A stretch of DNA of 17,525 bases from QHYU01 sp041493955. GTDB lineage: Bacteria; Acidobacteriota; Terriglobia; Acidiferrales; UBA7541. Below, one piece after another: positions 10,431 to 16,974 of the stretch. The notes under the pieces were generated by a model that saw only the letters and a list, made by a program, of their open reading frames with translations, was not told the origin of the DNA and did not search any database. The DNA is taken from the NCBI GenBank assembly GCA_041493955.1, contig JBGPZW010000069.1, positions 1 through 17,525 of the forward strand. The letters run 5' to 3'. Numbering within the stretch: position 1 is the first letter of the stretch; the number at the start of each line of letters is the position of its first letter. A program made the translations under genes and the position numbers.

Positions 10431-10458
10431 AACTGAAAACTGAAAACTGACAACTCAC
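10431..10458. repeat. heptamer tandem repeat downstream of pilT
   Basis: Four head-to-tail seven-base units, AACTGAA, AACTGAA, AACTGAC and AACTCAC, end two bases before the pilT stop codon. It is AT-richer than its surroundings. Its function is unknown. Confidence 0.75.
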
Positions 10459-10459
10459 T

Positions 10460-11605
10460 CTAGCGCCGGCCAAAGCGCTCGAATTCGGTCACGGTGCGTT
10501 CCATCTCTTCGCGGGCGGTGTCGGAGGCCGAGCGGATGCCCTGGACGCGCAGCTTGAACTCGTCGGGGTTGGAAGCGCGGATCAACGCCTCTTCGTAGGT
10601 TATCAGTTGCCGCGAGAAGAGGTCGTAGAGCGACTGGTCGAAGGTCTGCATGCCGTACTGGGAGGTGCCGGCGGCGATGGCGTCGTGGATCAAGCGCGTC
10701 TTGTCGGGGTTGATGACGCAGTCGCGGATGTAGGCAGTGGCGACCATCACCTCGACAGCGGGCACGCGACCCTTGTCGTCGGCGCGGCGCACCAGGCGCT
10801 GGCTGATGACGGACTTGAGCGTGGCGGCGAGTTGCAGGCGAATCTGCTTCTGCTCGGGCGGTGGAAACACGGCGATGATGCGCTGGATGGTCTCGGTGGC
10901 GTCAAGGGTGTGCAGGGTGGAGAGCACCAGGTGGCCGGTCTCGGCAGCGAGCAAGGCCGTGGAAATGGTTTCGAGGTCACGCATTTCGCCGACCAGAATG
11001 ACGTCGGGGTCCTGGCGCAGCGCGGCGCGCAGGGCGGTGGAAAAGTTGGCGGTGTCCACCTCGACTTCGCGCTGATTCACAAAACCCTTTTTGTCGCGGT
11101 GCAGGAACTCGATGGGGTCTTCGATGGTGATGATGTGCTCGGAGCGCTGGGAGTTGATGCGGTCGATCATGGCCGCCAGCGTCGTGGATTTGCCCGAGCC
11201 GGTCGTCCCGGTGACGAGCACCATGCCGCGTTGCTCTTCGCAGATCCTGTCGATCACGCGCGGCAGGTCCAGCTCCTCGGCGGTGCGGATCTTCGTGGGG
11301 ATGACGCGCAGCACCATGCCCACGTTGCCGCGCTGCTGGAAGACGTTGACGCGGAAGCGGCCCAGGCCGGCCACGCCATAGGCCATGTCGAGTTCCGCGG
11401 TCTCCTTGAATTTCTGCTTCTGGCGGTTGGTCATCATGCTGAAGGCCATCGAGAGCATCTCTTCGGGCGTGACGCGCGGCACGTCGGCCAGCGGGTGCAG
11501 CACGCCGTCTAGGCGCAGGTAGGGATGGTTGCCGACCTTCAGGTGCAGGTCGGAAGCCTTGCTCTCGACGGCGCGGCGCAGCAGATCGTCAATGCTCAGT
11601 GCCAT
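10460..11605 (-). CDS. pilT: type IV pilus retraction ATPase, PilT family
   Basis: A 381-residue cytoplasmic secretion-type ATPase, expected to power pilus retraction as a hexamer. The N-terminal PAS-like domain starts with the typical SKASDLHLKVG (15-25). Walker A is GTTGSGKST (133-141), the Asp box IEDPIEF (161-167), Walker B ILVGEMRD (203-210, catalytic E207) and the His box HLVLSTLHT (225-233). The C-terminal region has GMQTFDQSL (318-326). The AIRNLIRE motif of Pseudomonas PilT is not clear; the matching stretch reads AYIRDCVINPDKT (291-303), so it may be a PilT paralogue or PilU-like. No other pilus gene is nearby. The ATG at 11605 has a weak ribosome site, but the N-terminus fits the family length. 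Confidence 0.93.
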   Translation of the reverse strand: MALSIDDLLRRAVESKASDLHLKVGNHPYLRLDGVLHPLADVPRVTPEEMLSMAFSMMTNRQKQKFKETAELDMAYGVAGLGRFRVNVFQQRGNVGMVLRVIPTKIRTAEELDLPRVIDRICEEQRGMVLVTGTTGSGKSTTLAAMIDRINSQRSEHIITIEDPIEFLHRDKKGFVNQREVEVDTANFSTALRAALRQDPDVILVGEMRDLETISTALLAAETGHLVLSTLHTLDATETIQRIIAVFPPPEQKQIRLQLAATLKSVISQRLVRRADDKGRVPAVEVMVATAYIRDCVINPDKTRLIHDAIAAGTSQYGMQTFDQSLYDLFSRQLITYEEALIRASNPDEFKLRVQGIRSASDTAREEMERTVTEFERFGRR

Positions 11606-11641
11606 AGCTCAGACAACCCCGCTTTCTGAAGCAGTTCTTCG

Positions 11642-11671
11642 ACACTAGCATCCGATCCCAGAGCATGGCAA
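11642..11671 (-). promoter_or_regulatory. possible promoter of pilT
   Basis: On the minus strand TTGCCA (11671-11666, five of six to consensus) is followed after 18 bases by TAGTGT (11647-11642) preceded by TGC. The -10 match is weak, so the call is tentative. The predicted leader is about 30 bases. Confidence 0.35.
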
Positions 11672-11738
11672 CAACGCCCCGCGCGGGAGGTGCCGCTTAG
11701 TAACGGGAGGAGTCTGAGATTGGTTCGCGGAAAGCGCC

Positions 11739-12431
11739 TCAGGCTTTTTTCAAGTAGAGGGTGTCGTAGAGCCAGCCGGCCACGACGCCGCCGGCCAGGG
11801 GGCCGACCCAGTACACGCCGTGGTTGGCCCAGTGCTGCGCCGCCAGCGCCGGTCCAAACGTGCGCGCCGGATTCATCGCCGCTCCGGTGAGCGGCCCGCC
11901 CATGAGGATGTCCATGGTGACGGTCAAGCCGATGGCAAAGCCGGCGACCTTGCCAAAGGCGCCGCGTTCATCGGCAGCGGTGGCAAAGACGACGAAGACC
12001 AGGAAGAAGGTCATCACGCCTTCAAGGATCATGCCCGAGGTGCGGGTGAAGTCGCGGGCCAGGTCCGGCGTGCCCAGGGCGACCGCGTGCCAGGCATCAT
12101 CGGGCACGATCCAGCGCAGCAGATAGGCCGCCGCGGTGGCGCCGGCGAGTTGCGCGACCCAGTAGAGCAGGGCCTCGAAGGTACTGACCTTGCGCGTCAC
12201 CCAGAAGCCGATGGTGACTGCGGGGTTTAGATGGCCTCCAGAGATGTGGCCGACGGCGCTGACCATGATGCCGATGGCCAAGCCGTGCGCCACAGCGATC
12301 CCCAACAAGCCCAAGCCCCCGGGATTGGTGGCGCGGAGAAGCTGGTCAGCGCAGATTGAGCCGGCACCGAAGAAGATCAGCGCAAATGTGCCTATGAATT
12401 CCGCCACCATCTTCTGGGGCTTGGTGTACAT
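11739..12431 (-). CDS. aquaporin, MIP family channel
   Basis: A 230-residue, six-span membrane channel with both half-helix motifs: GHISGGHLNPAVT (NPA at 69-71) and GAAMNPARTFGPAL (NPA at 187-189). The ATG at 12431 has a strong GGAGG ribosome site seven bases upstream. By manual alignment to E. coli AqpZ, the aromatic/arginine filter positions are H49 (F43 in AqpZ), I175 (H174), A184 (T183) and R190 (R189). H-I-A-R is the pattern of plant tonoplast intrinsic proteins, not the F-H-T-R of orthodox AqpZ. It may therefore pass small solutes such as ammonia, urea, glycerol or hydrogen peroxide as well as water. The local sequence ILMGGPLTGAAMNPAR also looks TIP-like. It has its own strong promoter. 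Confidence 0.93.
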   Translation of the reverse strand: MYTKPQKMVAEFIGTFALIFFGAGSICADQLLRATNPGGLGLLGIAVAHGLAIGIMVSAVGHISGGHLNPAVTIGFWVTRKVSTFEALLYWVAQLAGATAAAYLLRWIVPDDAWHAVALGTPDLARDFTRTSGMILEGVMTFFLVFVVFATAADERGAFGKVAGFAIGLTVTMDILMGGPLTGAAMNPARTFGPALAAQHWANHGVYWVGPLAGGVVAGWLYDTLYLKKA

Positions 12432-12493
12432 GGCGTGCCTCCGGGAGGATTGTCTGCCGGCTACGTGGAGGCCCGGCTTTACCTGGCGCCGCG

Positions 12494-12522
12494 ATTCTAC
12501 TGAAACCCAGCCGGGTAGTCAA
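12494..12522 (-). promoter_or_regulatory. promoter of the aquaporin gene
   Basis: On the minus strand TTGACT (12522-12517) is followed after exactly 17 bases by TAGAAT (12499-12494). Each hexamer matches the sigma-70 consensus at five of six positions. The start would fall near 12487, giving a leader of about 55 bases that ends in the strong ribosome site. Confidence 0.75.
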
Positions 12523-12590
12523 AAACAGCACCGCGGATGGCAGCACGGGCTCTCCGAAGCCTTTTTCGGGATCTTGATATCGGTTGGCCG

Positions 12591-13538
12591 TCAGCGGGTG
12601 GCGGAGCCGACGGGCACGCCGACGGCCGTGAGCCAGTTGTGGCGGTCGGGCTTGGCGCCGCAAGTGAGGGCGAAGAACTCCTCCTGTAGCAGCTTGGTGA
12701 TGGGCCCGCGCGAGCCATTGCCGACCGGGATGCGGTCAATCGAGCGTAGCGGCGTGATCTCGGCGGCCGTGCCGGTGAAGAAGACCTCGTCGGCGATGTA
12801 GAGCATCTCGCGCGGAATCACCTGCTCGCGCACAGAGATCTTCAAGTCTTCGCACAGCGTGATGAGGCTGCGGCGCGTGATGCCCGGCAGGACGCTCGAG
12901 GCCAGCGGCGGGGTGAACACCACGCCGTCCTGCACCAGGAAGAGGTTTTCGCCCGAGCCTTCGCTGACGCAGCCCGAGGCGTCCAGCGCGATGCCCTCGA
13001 CGTACCCGTTGACGATGGCCTCCATGCGAATCAGTTGCGAGTTCATGTAGTTGGCGGCGGACTTCGACATGGCCGGCAGGGTGTTGGGAGCAATGCGCGT
13101 CCACGAGCTGACGCACACGTCCACGCCTTTCTCCACCGCTTCGGCGCCCAGGTAGCTACCCCATTCCCAGCAGGCCATGTACACCTCGACAGGGCAGGGG
13201 AAGGGGTTGACACCGGCCTCGCCGTAACCGCGCAGGACAATTGGTTTCAGGTAGCAAGCGCCCATCTTGTTGACGCGCAGCAGATCGACGCCGACCGCGC
13301 ACAGCTCGTCGAGCGTGTAGGGGAGGTCCATGCGGTAGATGCGCGCGGAGTTCACCAGGCGATGCATGTGGTCCCGCAGGCGGAAGATGGCCGGGCCCTG
13401 CTTGGTCTGGTAGCAGCGGATGCCTTCAAAGACGGCTGAACCATAACTGATGACGTGAGAGATGACGTGAACTTGCGCGTCGTCCCAGTTGATGAACTTA
13501 CCGTTGTGCCAGATCCTGTCGGTCTTCTTAACGCTCAT
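12591..13538 (-). CDS. ilvE: branched-chain amino acid aminotransferase
   Basis: A 315-residue class IV PLP aminotransferase for the last step of valine, leucine and isoleucine synthesis (2-oxo acid plus glutamate). Typical IlvE features are visible: the IWHNGKFINWDDAQVHV start, SYGSAVFEGIRCY (31-43), the PLP lysine K159 in AMSKSAANYMNSQ, E193 in VSEGSGENLF, LPGITRRSLI (217-226) and the phosphate-binding EVFFTGTAAEITPLRSID (251-268). Length fits the family (about 300-310); the last 18 or so residues (RHNWLTAVGVPVG) are a common variable tail. The ATG at 13538 is preceded by GGAGAAGG. It is separated from the ABC exporter genes by a decayed gene remnant and has its own promoter candidate at 13708-13734. 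No leader peptide rich in branched-chain residues was seen in the 160-base leader. Confidence 0.95.
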   Translation of the reverse strand: MSVKKTDRIWHNGKFINWDDAQVHVISHVISYGSAVFEGIRCYQTKQGPAIFRLRDHMHRLVNSARIYRMDLPYTLDELCAVGVDLLRVNKMGACYLKPIVLRGYGEAGVNPFPCPVEVYMACWEWGSYLGAEAVEKGVDVCVSSWTRIAPNTLPAMSKSAANYMNSQLIRMEAIVNGYVEGIALDASGCVSEGSGENLFLVQDGVVFTPPLASSVLPGITRRSLITLCEDLKISVREQVIPREMLYIADEVFFTGTAAEITPLRSIDRIPVGNGSRGPITKLLQEEFFALTCGAKPDRHNWLTAVGVPVGSATR

Positions 13539-13819
13539 CAGCCTTCTCCGCGTGGTGATTTTCGAGTGCGCTGGCCAACCGTGATGGGTGGGGAATCGGG
13601 CCCGGGTGCGGCAGGACGATTCAAACTGGCATTCGTGATTGGCACTCTGCCCGGGTTGGAGTCGCGGAAGTCCGATGCAGCGCCGCTCTCCAAGTTACCC
13701 GCGGCAAAGTATAGCACAGGGGCTTCGGCGTCAATCGCCCGGTCGTCCTCGTACCCGGCACACCGCGAAATCCAAATTGGACGGCTGCTTCGGAAACCGG
13801 TGCCGGCCCAGGGCTTGCG
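13539..13819. other. non-coding interval upstream of ilvE
   Basis: Together with the adjacent hydrolase remnant this makes a 425-base gap between ilvE and the ABC permease gene. Besides the promoter candidate at 13708-13734, it holds a readable frame continuing from the remnant, but with no recognisable protein similarity and an unordered composition. I see no RNA gene or riboswitch. Confidence 0.5.
13708..13734 (-). promoter_or_regulatory. promoter candidate for ilvE
   Basis: On the minus strand TTGACG (13734-13729) is followed by TATACT (13713-13708) with TGC just before it, giving an extended -10 (TGCTATACT). The 15-base spacer is short, which the extended -10 may compensate for. Transcription would start near 13701 and give a leader of about 160 bases before ilvE. 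Confidence 0.5.
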
Positions 13820-13936
13820 CAAGTGCCCGAGAAAATCCAGAACTGCCTTCTTGACCTCTGCGGGCTTTTCCATGCTGACCATGTGGCCGGCGTCACAGAT
13901 CACGAAAGACTTTGCGCCAGGGATGCCCCCGGGAGG
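13820..13936 (-). pseudogene. C-terminal remnant of an alpha/beta hydrolase
   Basis: On the minus strand this stretch reads PPGGIPGAKSFVICDAGHMV, then SMEKPAEVKKAVLDFLGHL. That is the familiar end of an alpha/beta-hydrolase fold enzyme: the strand leading to the catalytic histidine in DAGHMV (codon at 13885-13883), the E-x-P helix, and a final DFL. Nothing upstream encodes the nucleophile elbow or the rest of the domain, because the ABC permease gene ends at 13964. Downstream the frame runs on into unrelated sequence instead of stopping. It is best explained as the tail of a gene lost by deletion. A very divergent small protein is unlikely. Confidence 0.65.
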
Positions 13937-13963
13937 GTGCCGGTGATGTAGTGCCGCCTGGGG

Positions 13964-14854
13964 TCAGCGTACGGGGGCCGCGGGCGCCTCGCGTCTTTGC
14001 AGGGTCTCAAAATTCGTCCGGGCATCGCTGCGCAAATTTCCGTGCGCGCTTTCCCAGATGCCGAGAAGCAGGAAGGGAACGATGGTGGCGGCGGCCCAGG
14101 CCTTGGACCGGCGGGTGATCTTGGCTTCTGGCTCCCAGCGGAACAGGTGCAGGGAGATGAAAAATGCGACCGCTGCGCCGCCGGCCAGAGCCAAGAGCTC
14201 GGCGCCGACCTTGAAGACCGAAAGGGAGCGCACGAGGACCTGCTGGAGCCCGGTGACCAGATACGTGGCAGGTAGAAACAGGGCCACGCGCTGGATCCAG
14301 CCGGGAAGAGCCGGCAGGGGCACGGTGGCACCGCAGAGAAACAGGAATATGAACCAGATGGCGTTGTTGATCACTTGGGTTTCCTGCATGGTGTTGGTCA
14401 CGCTGGCGACAATCAATCCCAGGGAAGCGAACGTTGCGGTGCCCAGCGTCACCAGCATCCAGACGCCCCACAGGTTGCCCCAGCGGTCCAAGTGGAAGAC
14501 CGTTCGCGCAAGCAAGAACTCCAATACAACGGTCGGCAGGATCAGAAAATAGGTGGAGACGATGCTCGAGGCCAGCATGGCCCCGGCGCCAACCGGCGCA
14601 AGACGGAACCGGCGCAAGATCCCCTGCTCACGGAACGTCACCAGCTGGATGCTCAGTCCCCAAAAGCTGCCCATGACCGTGAGCGCGAGCACCGCGGCAA
14701 ACAAATAGGGCACTGCCGCCGCGTTACCGCGTCCGAACACACCCACAAACAGAAAAAGAAACGCGATCGGCGTCACCACGCTGAAAAAAAAGAACGCGCG
14801 CGTGCGCAGCGCTAGGCGGATGCGGATCTTCGTCAGCGTCCAGGTGTGGCTCAA
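13964..14854 (-). CDS. ABC-2 type transporter permease
   Basis: A 296-residue integral membrane subunit of an exporter. I place the start at TTG 14854, whose TTGA overlaps the stop of the ATPase gene and which has AGGAGG eight bases upstream. The frame is open further upstream, but there it encodes arginine-rich nonsense antiphase to the ATPase. The membrane spans expected of ABC-2 permeases are visible: FFFFSVVTPIAFLFLFVGVF, AAVPYLFAAVLALTVMGSFW, a span around STYFLILPTVVLEFLLA, LVTLGTATFASLGLIVASV, NNAIWFIFLFLCGATVPLP (with the conserved Pro-rich end), and AGGAAVAFFISLHLF. A likely extra span near the C-terminus (AATIVPFLLLGIW) precedes a short tail. The substrate cannot be told. Confidence 0.9.
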   Translation of the reverse strand: MSHTWTLTKIRIRLALRTRAFFFFSVVTPIAFLFLFVGVFGRGNAAAVPYLFAAVLALTVMGSFWGLSIQLVTFREQGILRRFRLAPVGAGAMLASSIVSTYFLILPTVVLEFLLARTVFHLDRWGNLWGVWMLVTLGTATFASLGLIVASVTNTMQETQVINNAIWFIFLFLCGATVPLPALPGWIQRVALFLPATYLVTGLQQVLVRSLSVFKVGAELLALAGGAAVAFFISLHLFRWEPEAKITRRSKAWAAATIVPFLLLGIWESAHGNLRSDARTNFETLQRREAPAAPVR

Positions 14855-15771
14855 TCGCGCAGCCTCCTGCCGGTGAGTTCGAGGAAGACGTCTTCGAGCG
14901 AGGGCGCAGCGATTTCCAGGCTGGCCAGCTCGTTGCCGTGCGCTTCCAGGTGCTTCACCAGGGCGACGATGGTCTGCGGCGCGCGCGTGGAGTGCAGCAC
15001 AAAGCTGCCCTCGAATTCGCGGCAATCGGTGACGCCTTCGAGCTGTCGCAGCGCCCCATCGGACGTTGGCTGCGCTAGGCGAACCTCGATGCGCGTGGTG
15101 CCGGCTGAGCGCTGCTTGAGTTCGCGCGGAGTGCCCAGCGCCATCACGCGGCCATGGTCAATGATGGCCACGCGGTCGCAGAGCCGCTCGGCCTCCTCGA
15201 TGTAGTGCGTGGTGAGAAGGATGGTCTTTTTCTCTTGTTTCAACTCTTCGATGATGTCGTAGATCTCGCGACGCACCTGCGGATCGAGGCCCGCCGTGGG
15301 CTCGTCGAGGAAGAGCACGCGCGGCTCGTTGACCAGGGCTAGGGCCAGCGCCAGACGCTGCTTTTGTCCGCCGGAGAGATGCATGTAAAACGCGTGACGC
15401 TTCTCTTCGAGCCCGAAGCGCCGCAGCAGGTCCGTCGCGTGGCGCCGCCGCTGGTAGAAGCTCGAAAAAAGCTCCAGTGCCTCGCCCACGCGGAGTTTAT
15501 CGGGCAAGGCCGTGGATTGCAGCACCGCGCCGATCTCCTGCTTAAATCGGGCGCCGCTGCGCTCCGGATCGAGGCCGCAGACCGCGACGCGGCCGCTATC
15601 GGCGGTGCGCAGCCCCTCGAGGATTTCCACGGTACTGGTCTTGCCCGCGCCGTTCGGTCCCAGCAGACCGAAGACTTCACCCTCGCGCACGTCAAAGCTC
15701 ACGCCGCGCACGGCTTCCACGGGCCCGTAGTTCTTCACCAGATTATTGACTTCGATGATGGATGCGCTCAT
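14851..15771 (-). CDS. ABC transporter ATP-binding protein (ABC-2 exporter)
   Basis: A 306-residue ATPase subunit of the exporter formed with the following permease. Motifs: Walker A GPNGAGKTS (38-46), Q-loop Q85 (AVLQST), signature LSGGQKQR (132-139), Walker B VLFLDEP (152-158, E157) and the switch histidine H189 (TTHY). A C-terminal extension (about 225-306) ends in SLEDVFLELTGRRLRD, which is typical of the CcmA/DrrA-like drug, antibiotic or polysaccharide exporter group. I start it at ATG 15771 because the reading frame to 15828 would include the promoter-like TGCTATAGA and adds nothing family-like. The gene is coupled to the permease gene by a four-base overlap. Confidence 0.93.
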   Translation of the reverse strand: MSASIIEVNNLVKNYGPVEAVRGVSFDVREGEVFGLLGPNGAGKTSTVEILEGLRTADSGRVAVCGLDPERSGARFKQEIGAVLQSTALPDKLRVGEALELFSSFYQRRRHATDLLRRFGLEEKRHAFYMHLSGGQKQRLALALALVNEPRVLFLDEPTAGLDPQVRREIYDIIEELKQEKKTILLTTHYIEEAERLCDRVAIIDHGRVMALGTPRELKQRSAGTTRIEVRLAQPTSDGALRQLEGVTDCREFEGSFVLHSTRAPQTIVALVKHLEAHGNELASLEIAAPSLEDVFLELTGRRLRD

Positions 15772-15784
15772 CCCAATCCGTTCA

Positions 15785-15793
15785 TCTATAGCA
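15785..15793 (-). promoter_or_regulatory. possible extended -10 promoter for the ABC exporter genes
   Basis: On the minus strand TGCTATAGA is an extended -10 element (four of six to TATAAT plus TGn) located about 14 bases before the ATG at 15771. No -35 is evident, and the leader would be very short. It supports the downstream start choice. Confidence 0.35.
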
Positions 15794-15850
15794 CACTCGG
15801 CGACCTGGTGCGACCGGGGCCAGGCCATTCGGCATCCACCTCGCGGTCTC

Positions 15851-16180
15851 TTACTTCACGCGCTTTGAGGGCTGCTTAGCCGCGCGCTTCGGCACCCAGA
15901 GATGCTGCGCGAGGTCCACGCGCCCTTCGACCAACCGCGTGCCTTCGCTTTCGAGCAGACGGCGCTGCAGCGCGGCCATTGGCTCGCGCAGAAGGATGCT
16001 CCCTCCGGCGCCGACCACCCGGTGCCACGGAATGCCTTGGCCAGACGGGCAGGTCGCCATCGCGCGGCCGGCCGACCGGGCTCCGCCACGCAGCCGCAGC
16101 GCCCGGGCCAGCTGGCCATAGGTCATCACACGACCTCGCGGGATGCGTTTCACGAGAAGATAGACCGATGTCCAGGACAC
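15851..16180 (-). CDS. alkyltransferase-like (ATL) protein, MGMT family without active-site Cys
   Basis: A 109-residue DNA-binding domain protein related to O6-methylguanine methyltransferases. It has the family helix-turn-helix start RIPRGRVMTYGQLARAL (Y21 corresponds to the nucleotide-flipping tyrosine), R39 in SAGRAM as the arginine finger, and IPWHRVVGAGG (50-60). In true methyltransferases this last motif is PCHRV; here Trp52 replaces the acceptor Cys, the defining feature of ATL proteins such as S. pombe Atl1 and E. coli YbaZ. Such proteins bind O6-alkylguanine, bend the DNA and hand the lesion to nucleotide excision repair, rather than removing the alkyl group. The start is GTG 16180 with GAGGG nine bases upstream; the length fits stand-alone ATLs. 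It is apparently monocistronic. Confidence 0.9.
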   Translation of the reverse strand: MSWTSVYLLVKRIPRGRVMTYGQLARALRLRGGARSAGRAMATCPSGQGIPWHRVVGAGGSILLREPMAALQRRLLESEGTRLVEGRVDLAQHLWVPKRAAKQPSKRVK

Positions 16181-16466
16181 GGCATTTTCCCTCTTTGGTA
16201 CGAGGCCATCCTATCGGTACTAGGCCTTCGGAGCCAACAGAATAGACCCAGTGCTTCATAGTGAAAAGACTGGGGGTGCGGCATCTTAACTGCGAAAGGG
16301 CAGGACAGCATCTAAGTAGTTGTAGGTGCTATAGGCGATCGCGATGCAGGCGCAGAAACGACAGGAAATAGGGATTGCGGCAGAACGCGGAAACCGCGGC
16401 CGGCGCTGTGTCGCGAGTGTCACTAACGCTTACGAGGCAACCCGGCGCGAGCCGAAGCATCGGAGG
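16181..16466. other. divergent intergenic region between the ATL gene and the AAA+ cassette
   Basis: No convincing gene is seen. The short open frame at 16344-16529 is arginine-rich, runs over the promoter of the next gene and looks spurious. A weak inverted repeat CCCAGT/ACTGGG (16247-16252 and 16269-16274) is present. The region separates a minus-strand and a plus-strand gene, so it should carry a promoter for each; only the plus-strand one, just beyond it, is clear. Confidence 0.5.
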
Positions 16467-16496
16467 TTGACAGGCGTAGTGGAATGTATTTACACT
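16467..16496 (+). promoter_or_regulatory. promoter of the AAA+ cassette
   Basis: A perfect -35 TTGACA (16467-16472) is followed after 18 bases by TACACT (16491-16496), which keeps the three most conserved -10 positions. Transcription would start near 16503, about 26 bases before the ATG at 16529. Confidence 0.6.
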
Positions 16497-16500
16497 ACGC
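16474..16500. promoter_or_regulatory. perfect inverted repeat over the promoter, likely operator
   Basis: GCGTAGTG (16474-16481) and CACTACGC (16493-16500) form a perfect 8-base inverted repeat with an 11-base AT-rich spacer that itself begins the palindrome TGTATTTACA (16485-16494). It covers the promoter spacer and the -10 element, the classic position for a repressor site. No regulator gene is visible in the window. Confidence 0.5.
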
Positions 16501-16528
16501 TTGGAGTCAGGCGCTCAGGAGTTTGCTG

Positions 16529-16963
16529 ATGGCGTTTGTCCGGCGCAAAGGCAATGTCTATTACCTGGTGCACAACGTGCGCCGCCGCGGCAAGGTGAAG
16601 CAACTTCACCTGGCCAAGCTCGGCGAGCGCCCGCGCATCACCGACGAGGTGATCCACCAGGTCAACCGCGCCCATCCGCTGCTGGACCTCGATTGGTCCG
16701 AACTCCGCGAGCAGGTGAACGGCCGCGTGGAGTTATTCGACCCGAAATCCGCCTACGTACAGAAGCTGGTCACTGCCCTCCGCACGTTGAATCTGGATTT
16801 GGCCGATTTGTTTCCGCCTTTGCTCGACGTCTCCCAGTCGCCGGAGACCGGGCGGGAGATCATCACGCAGCTGCGATTGCTGCACTCGACCGTGCAGATC
16901 AAGCTGAACCAGTTCGATCTCTCGCCGTTCCGAGGCATGTCGGCCAGCCGGATGTTTCGCTAG
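16529..16963 (+). CDS. unrecognised 144-residue protein upstream of an AAA+ ATPase
   Basis: Starts at ATG 16529 with AGGAG seven bases upstream. The first 50 residues (MAFVRRKGNVYYLVHNVRRR, then KVKQLHLAKLGERPRITDEV) are basic and form alternating strands. They resemble the N-terminal beta domain of IS1634-type transposases (FVRKKG...YYL...R..GKVRQ...LG). There is no room for a DDE catalytic domain, so it is not a working transposase. The rest is soluble and probably helical (WSELREQVNGRVELF; VTALRTLNLDLADLFPPLL; IITQLRLLHSTVQIKLNQF). A DNA- or protein-binding role is possible but unproven. The AAA+ ATPase gene begins 11 bases after its stop, so the two are surely co-transcribed and may act together. 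Confidence 0.72.
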   Translation: MAFVRRKGNVYYLVHNVRRRGKVKQLHLAKLGERPRITDEVIHQVNRAHPLLDLDWSELREQVNGRVELFDPKSAYVQKLVTALRTLNLDLADLFPPLLDVSQSPETGREIITQLRLLHSTVQIKLNQFDLSPFRGMSASRMFR

Positions 16964-16974
16964 GAGAACATGCA

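Noticed and set aside
11731..11751. Plus-strand terminator-like AAAGC-loop-GCTTTTTT at the aquaporin 3' end
   Set aside because: There is no plus-strand gene upstream to terminate, and the T-run is explained by the lysine codons at the end of the aquaporin gene.
14855..15025. Upstream extension of the ABC permease reading frame
   Set aside because: It lies antiphase inside the ATPase gene and encodes arginine-rich nonsense; the TTG at 14854 has AGGAGG and the usual overlap.
16344..16529. 61-codon plus-strand frame before the AAA+ cassette
   Set aside because: It is arginine-rich, has no ribosome site, and runs through the promoter and into the next start codon.
16529..16963. Insertion sequence transposase gene
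   Set aside because: Only the N-terminal stretch resembles IS1634-type proteins; there is no DDE domain, no terminal inverted repeats and no target duplication around it.
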